Positions 61,978-64,000 of a stretch of 64,000 nucleotides of DNA are shown piece by piece. Each line of letters opens with the position of its first letter. Position 1 is the stretch's first letter. The position numbers and the translations under genes are program-made. This stretch comes from UBA5109 sp963975155 (GTDB lineage Bacteria > Pseudomonadota > Gammaproteobacteria > Pseudomonadales > Pseudohongiellaceae). Below the pieces are notes generated by a model. That model was not told the origin of the DNA, searched no databases, and worked only from the letters and a program-made list of their open reading frames with translations. Location: NCBI GenBank assembly GCA_963975155.1, contig CAXBFG010000002.1, positions 372,001-436,000 of the forward strand, read 5' to 3'.

Positions 61978-63666
61978 TCAGGCAGTTTTGCTTTCGTAAG
62001 ATTTATTTACACTGCGAATAATATAGGACTGCTGTAAGATGTTGAAGATGTTACTAACCAGCCAGTATAAAACGAGACCTGATGGAAACCACAGGAAAAA
62101 CACCGTAAAGATAACAGGCATTAATTTCATTACTTTTGCCTGCATGGGATCAGCGGTGGCCATGGGTGTCATTTGCTGAGATATAAACATTGATACACCC
62201 ATGATCAGAGGCAATATAAAATAAGGATCCATCTGGGACAAATCGTTATACCAGAAGATGAAAGGAGATTGCCTTAATTCAATACTCTTCATAAGAACCC
62301 AATAGATGCCAATTAGTACCGGCATCTGCAGCAGCATGGGCAGACAACCACCAAGCGGATTGACCTTTTCTTTTTTCCACAGCTCCATTTGTGCCTGCAT
62401 TAATTTTTGTTTATCGTCACCATAACGATCTTTCAGTTGGGCAACTTTGGGCGCCAGGCGTCTCATTTTAGCCATTGATCGGTAACTTGATGCTGACAGG
62501 CGCATAAAAAGAACTTTTATAACAATGGTTAAACCAATAATTGACCAGCCAAAATTGCCAAACAGGCTGTAAATTTTCATTAATAGCCAGAAAATAGGCT
62601 GTGCAATAAACCATAGCCAACCATAATCAATGGTTAAATCCAGGTCTTCATGAATTTCTTCCAGTCGATACTGGTCTTTAGGTCCGGCCCAGAATCCAGC
62701 CTCTAAAACCTGTGTCGTGCCAGGGGCTACAGAACTTTGTGGTCCGACAAAACCTAACAGGTATTCGCCAGCATTATTTCTTCTTGTTGAGAAGGTATTA
62801 GTCTGGTTGGCATCCGGGATCCAGCTGCTCAGGAAATAGTGTTGTGAGAATGCTACCCATCCACCCTCGACAGTATAGTTGGGTTCACCATCATCAATAT
62901 CATCGAAACTGATTTTTTTATAAGGATCATCTGCGAGACTTATTGCTGCACCGAGAAAATCGCGTAATCCAAAACCGCCGGTAGTACTGGGGTCAGGAGC
63001 GCGGTCACGTTTTATTTGGCCAAACAGGTTTGCGCTCCAAGTATCTGGACTTTTATTATCAATCAAATACTGGACTCTAATCAGATAATCATCAGCACTA
63101 AAAATAAAGCGTTTGGTGATTTCTACGCCTGCTGGAGTGGTATACAGCAGGTCTACACTTAGTTCACCCTGATTGATTGAGTAATTGCTTTGTTGTGCCT
63201 GGTAGACCGGACGGCCAGCGCCACTGGCATCAGGGCCATTCACTCCGATCAAGCCGCTCTGTGAAACATACACGCCCATACTGTCATTTCTAAGCAGTAT
63301 GAAAGGATCATCAAGGGCATCCAGACTGGTTGGATATTTGGGCAGGGCTATAGAGGTGATATCACCACCCAGTAAATTAATCCTTACCTGGTGGACAGGG
63401 GTTGTTATGGAAATAAAACGATCTGCAGAAAGCGGCGCCGCATTTATGCTGGCCGTATTCCCGGTTTGTACCTGAGGCAAATCGGAAGCCAGTCCATCGG
63501 CGGCTGGTATAAGCACATCAGGCAAATCCAGAGAGCTTTGTTGCACAGCAGTTGTTGCACTACCATTTTGCTGGCCTTGCTGGGGATAGTCTTCATTCCA
63601 GGCCAGCAACATTAAGTAGGAAACGAGCGCCAGGCCGGCAATTATTGCATTACGGGTATGATCCAT
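61978..63666 (-). CDS. yidC: Membrane protein insertase YidC
   Basis: 562 residues. The first helix (about 7-24) precedes a long periplasmic beta domain (about 60-350). The conserved insertase core follows: GNFGWSIIGLTIVIKVLFMR, LKDRYGDDKQKLMQAQMELW, and GGCLPMLLQMPVLIGIYWVL. It inserts and folds inner-membrane proteins, including AtpE and others. It is 8 bases after yidD. Confidence 0.98.
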   Translation of the reverse strand: MDHTRNAIIAGLALVSYLMLLAWNEDYPQQGQQNGSATTAVQQSSLDLPDVLIPAADGLASDLPQVQTGNTASINAAPLSADRFISITTPVHQVRINLLGGDITSIALPKYPTSLDALDDPFILLRNDSMGVYVSQSGLIGVNGPDASGAGRPVYQAQQSNYSINQGELSVDLLYTTPAGVEITKRFIFSADDYLIRVQYLIDNKSPDTWSANLFGQIKRDRAPDPSTTGGFGLRDFLGAAISLADDPYKKISFDDIDDGEPNYTVEGGWVAFSQHYFLSSWIPDANQTNTFSTRRNNAGEYLLGFVGPQSSVAPGTTQVLEAGFWAGPKDQYRLEEIHEDLDLTIDYGWLWFIAQPIFWLLMKIYSLFGNFGWSIIGLTIVIKVLFMRLSASSYRSMAKMRRLAPKVAQLKDRYGDDKQKLMQAQMELWKKEKVNPLGGCLPMLLQMPVLIGIYWVLMKSIELRQSPFIFWYNDLSQMDPYFILPLIMGVSMFISQQMTPMATADPMQAKVMKLMPVIFTVFFLWFPSGLVLYWLVSNIFNILQQSYIIRSVNKSYESKTA

Positions 63667-63674
63667 AGTGTTGC

Positions 63675-63935
63675 TTACTTATGACAGGTTGATTCAGAGG
63701 ACTGAGGCACGGGGTCAAGGCCTCCTTCATGATAAGGGTGACAGCGGCAAATTCTTTTTATGCCGAACCAGCTGCCTTTTACGGCGCCATGTATTTGAAT
63801 AGCTTCATAAGTATAGGATGAACAGCTTGGGTAGTATCGGCAGTTCTGTCCCAGCATAGGGCTAATAAAATAACGGTAGGCTGCAATCAGAAGCAAAATG
63901 GCCCGGGCAGGCAAAGAGGGTTTGTGACTCGGCAT
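63675..63935 (-). CDS. yidD: Membrane protein insertion efficiency factor YidD
   Basis: 86 residues. LIAAYRYFISPMLGQNCRYY followed by PSCSSYTYEAIQIHGAVKGS and a CRCHPYHEGGLDPVP tail match YidD. The start codon shares its first base with the rnpA stop (TAATG), so translation is coupled. Its usual place between rnpA and yidC is conserved. Confidence 0.95.
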   Translation of the reverse strand: MPSHKPSLPARAILLLIAAYRYFISPMLGQNCRYYPSCSSYTYEAIQIHGAVKGSWFGIKRICRCHPYHEGGLDPVPQSSESTCHK

Positions 63936-64000
63936 TATGATTTCTTTTTCAATTTGAGTATCAGTTCATCAAGTAGCTTGTTCATTTGTACTTGTACTTC
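63935..64000 (-). CDS. rnpA: Ribonuclease P protein component, C-terminal end (truncated by window)
   Basis: The - strand frame reads EVQVQMNKLLDELILKLKKK and a Ser before TAA (63935-63937). This basic amphipathic tail and its position directly before yidD are what is expected of RnpA. Only 21 residues are visible, so the assignment rests mainly on synteny. Confidence 0.75.
   Translation of the reverse strand, partial: EVQVQMNKLLDELILKLKKKS

Noticed and set aside
1..64000. CRISPR arrays, transposases, integrases, tRNA or rRNA genes
   Set aside because: No regularly spaced direct repeats, no transposase or integrase domains and no cloverleaf-like sequence were recognised. A tRNAscan or Infernal run would be decisive for RNA genes.

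Overview
The window is a gammaproteobacterial chromosome segment, probably from a marine-type relative of the Pseudomonadales/Cellvibrionales. The evidence is gene order and family membership: radC-coaBC-algC-argB-slmA-pyrE-rph-yicC-gmk-rpoZ-spoT-recG is the block seen in Pseudomonas-like genomes, and atpIBEFHAGDC next to parAB-rsmG-mnmG-mnmE-yidC-yidD-rnpA is the classical replication-origin neighbourhood. The exact genus cannot be named from the sequence alone.

Region 1 (1-6.45 kb, + strand) is the least ordinary part. It holds the tail of an unknown gene, a soluble protein with an actin/Hsp70-like body and a C-terminal FHA-like segment, and two membrane-anchored von Willebrand A (vWA) proteins. 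Both vWA proteins share the N-terminal transmembrane motif AFLDVMSCGFGA, with an aspartate placed as in ExbD/TolR/MotB. Two unknown lipoproteins and an M48 metalloprotease lipoprotein follow. I read the first four genes as one undescribed, possibly proton-motive-force-driven envelope complex; its motor partner would lie upstream of the window.

Region 2 (6.5-10.9 kb) has two small c-type cytochromes with C-terminal CxxCH, a zinc-ribbon membrane protein with ubiX, rpmBG with a leader containing two terminator-like hairpins, and radC. Region 3 (10.9-29.2 kb) is the housekeeping block for coenzyme A, sugar phosphate, arginine, pyrimidine and ppGpp metabolism. It has three peculiarities: dut is absent and a malonyl-CoA synthetase-like gene is present, spoT has no canonical start codon at its conserved N-terminus, and an HDOD histidine kinase/REC-PAS-GGDEF-EAL pair sits between spoT and recG.

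Region 4 (29.2-45.2 kb) is mixed: a dicarboxylate symporter, ubiA, a PHP phosphatase, a FemAB-like acyltransferase, yaaA, uspA, a tripartite TRAP transporter with a TakP-like lipoprotein receptor, a YciA-type thioesterase, uvrD, a cold-shock protein, a HexR-like regulator and an alpha/beta hydrolase. Region 5 (45.2-64 kb, all - strand) carries glmUS, the complete F1Fo ATP synthase operon, parAB, rsmG, mnmG, mnmE, yidC, yidD and the end of rnpA. The 374-bp AT-rich gap between mnmE and mnmG contains DnaA-box-like sequences and is a candidate oriC. A roughly 120-bp palindromic element lies inside the ATP synthase operon between atpG and atpD.

No tRNA, rRNA, insertion sequence, prophage or CRISPR array was recognised.
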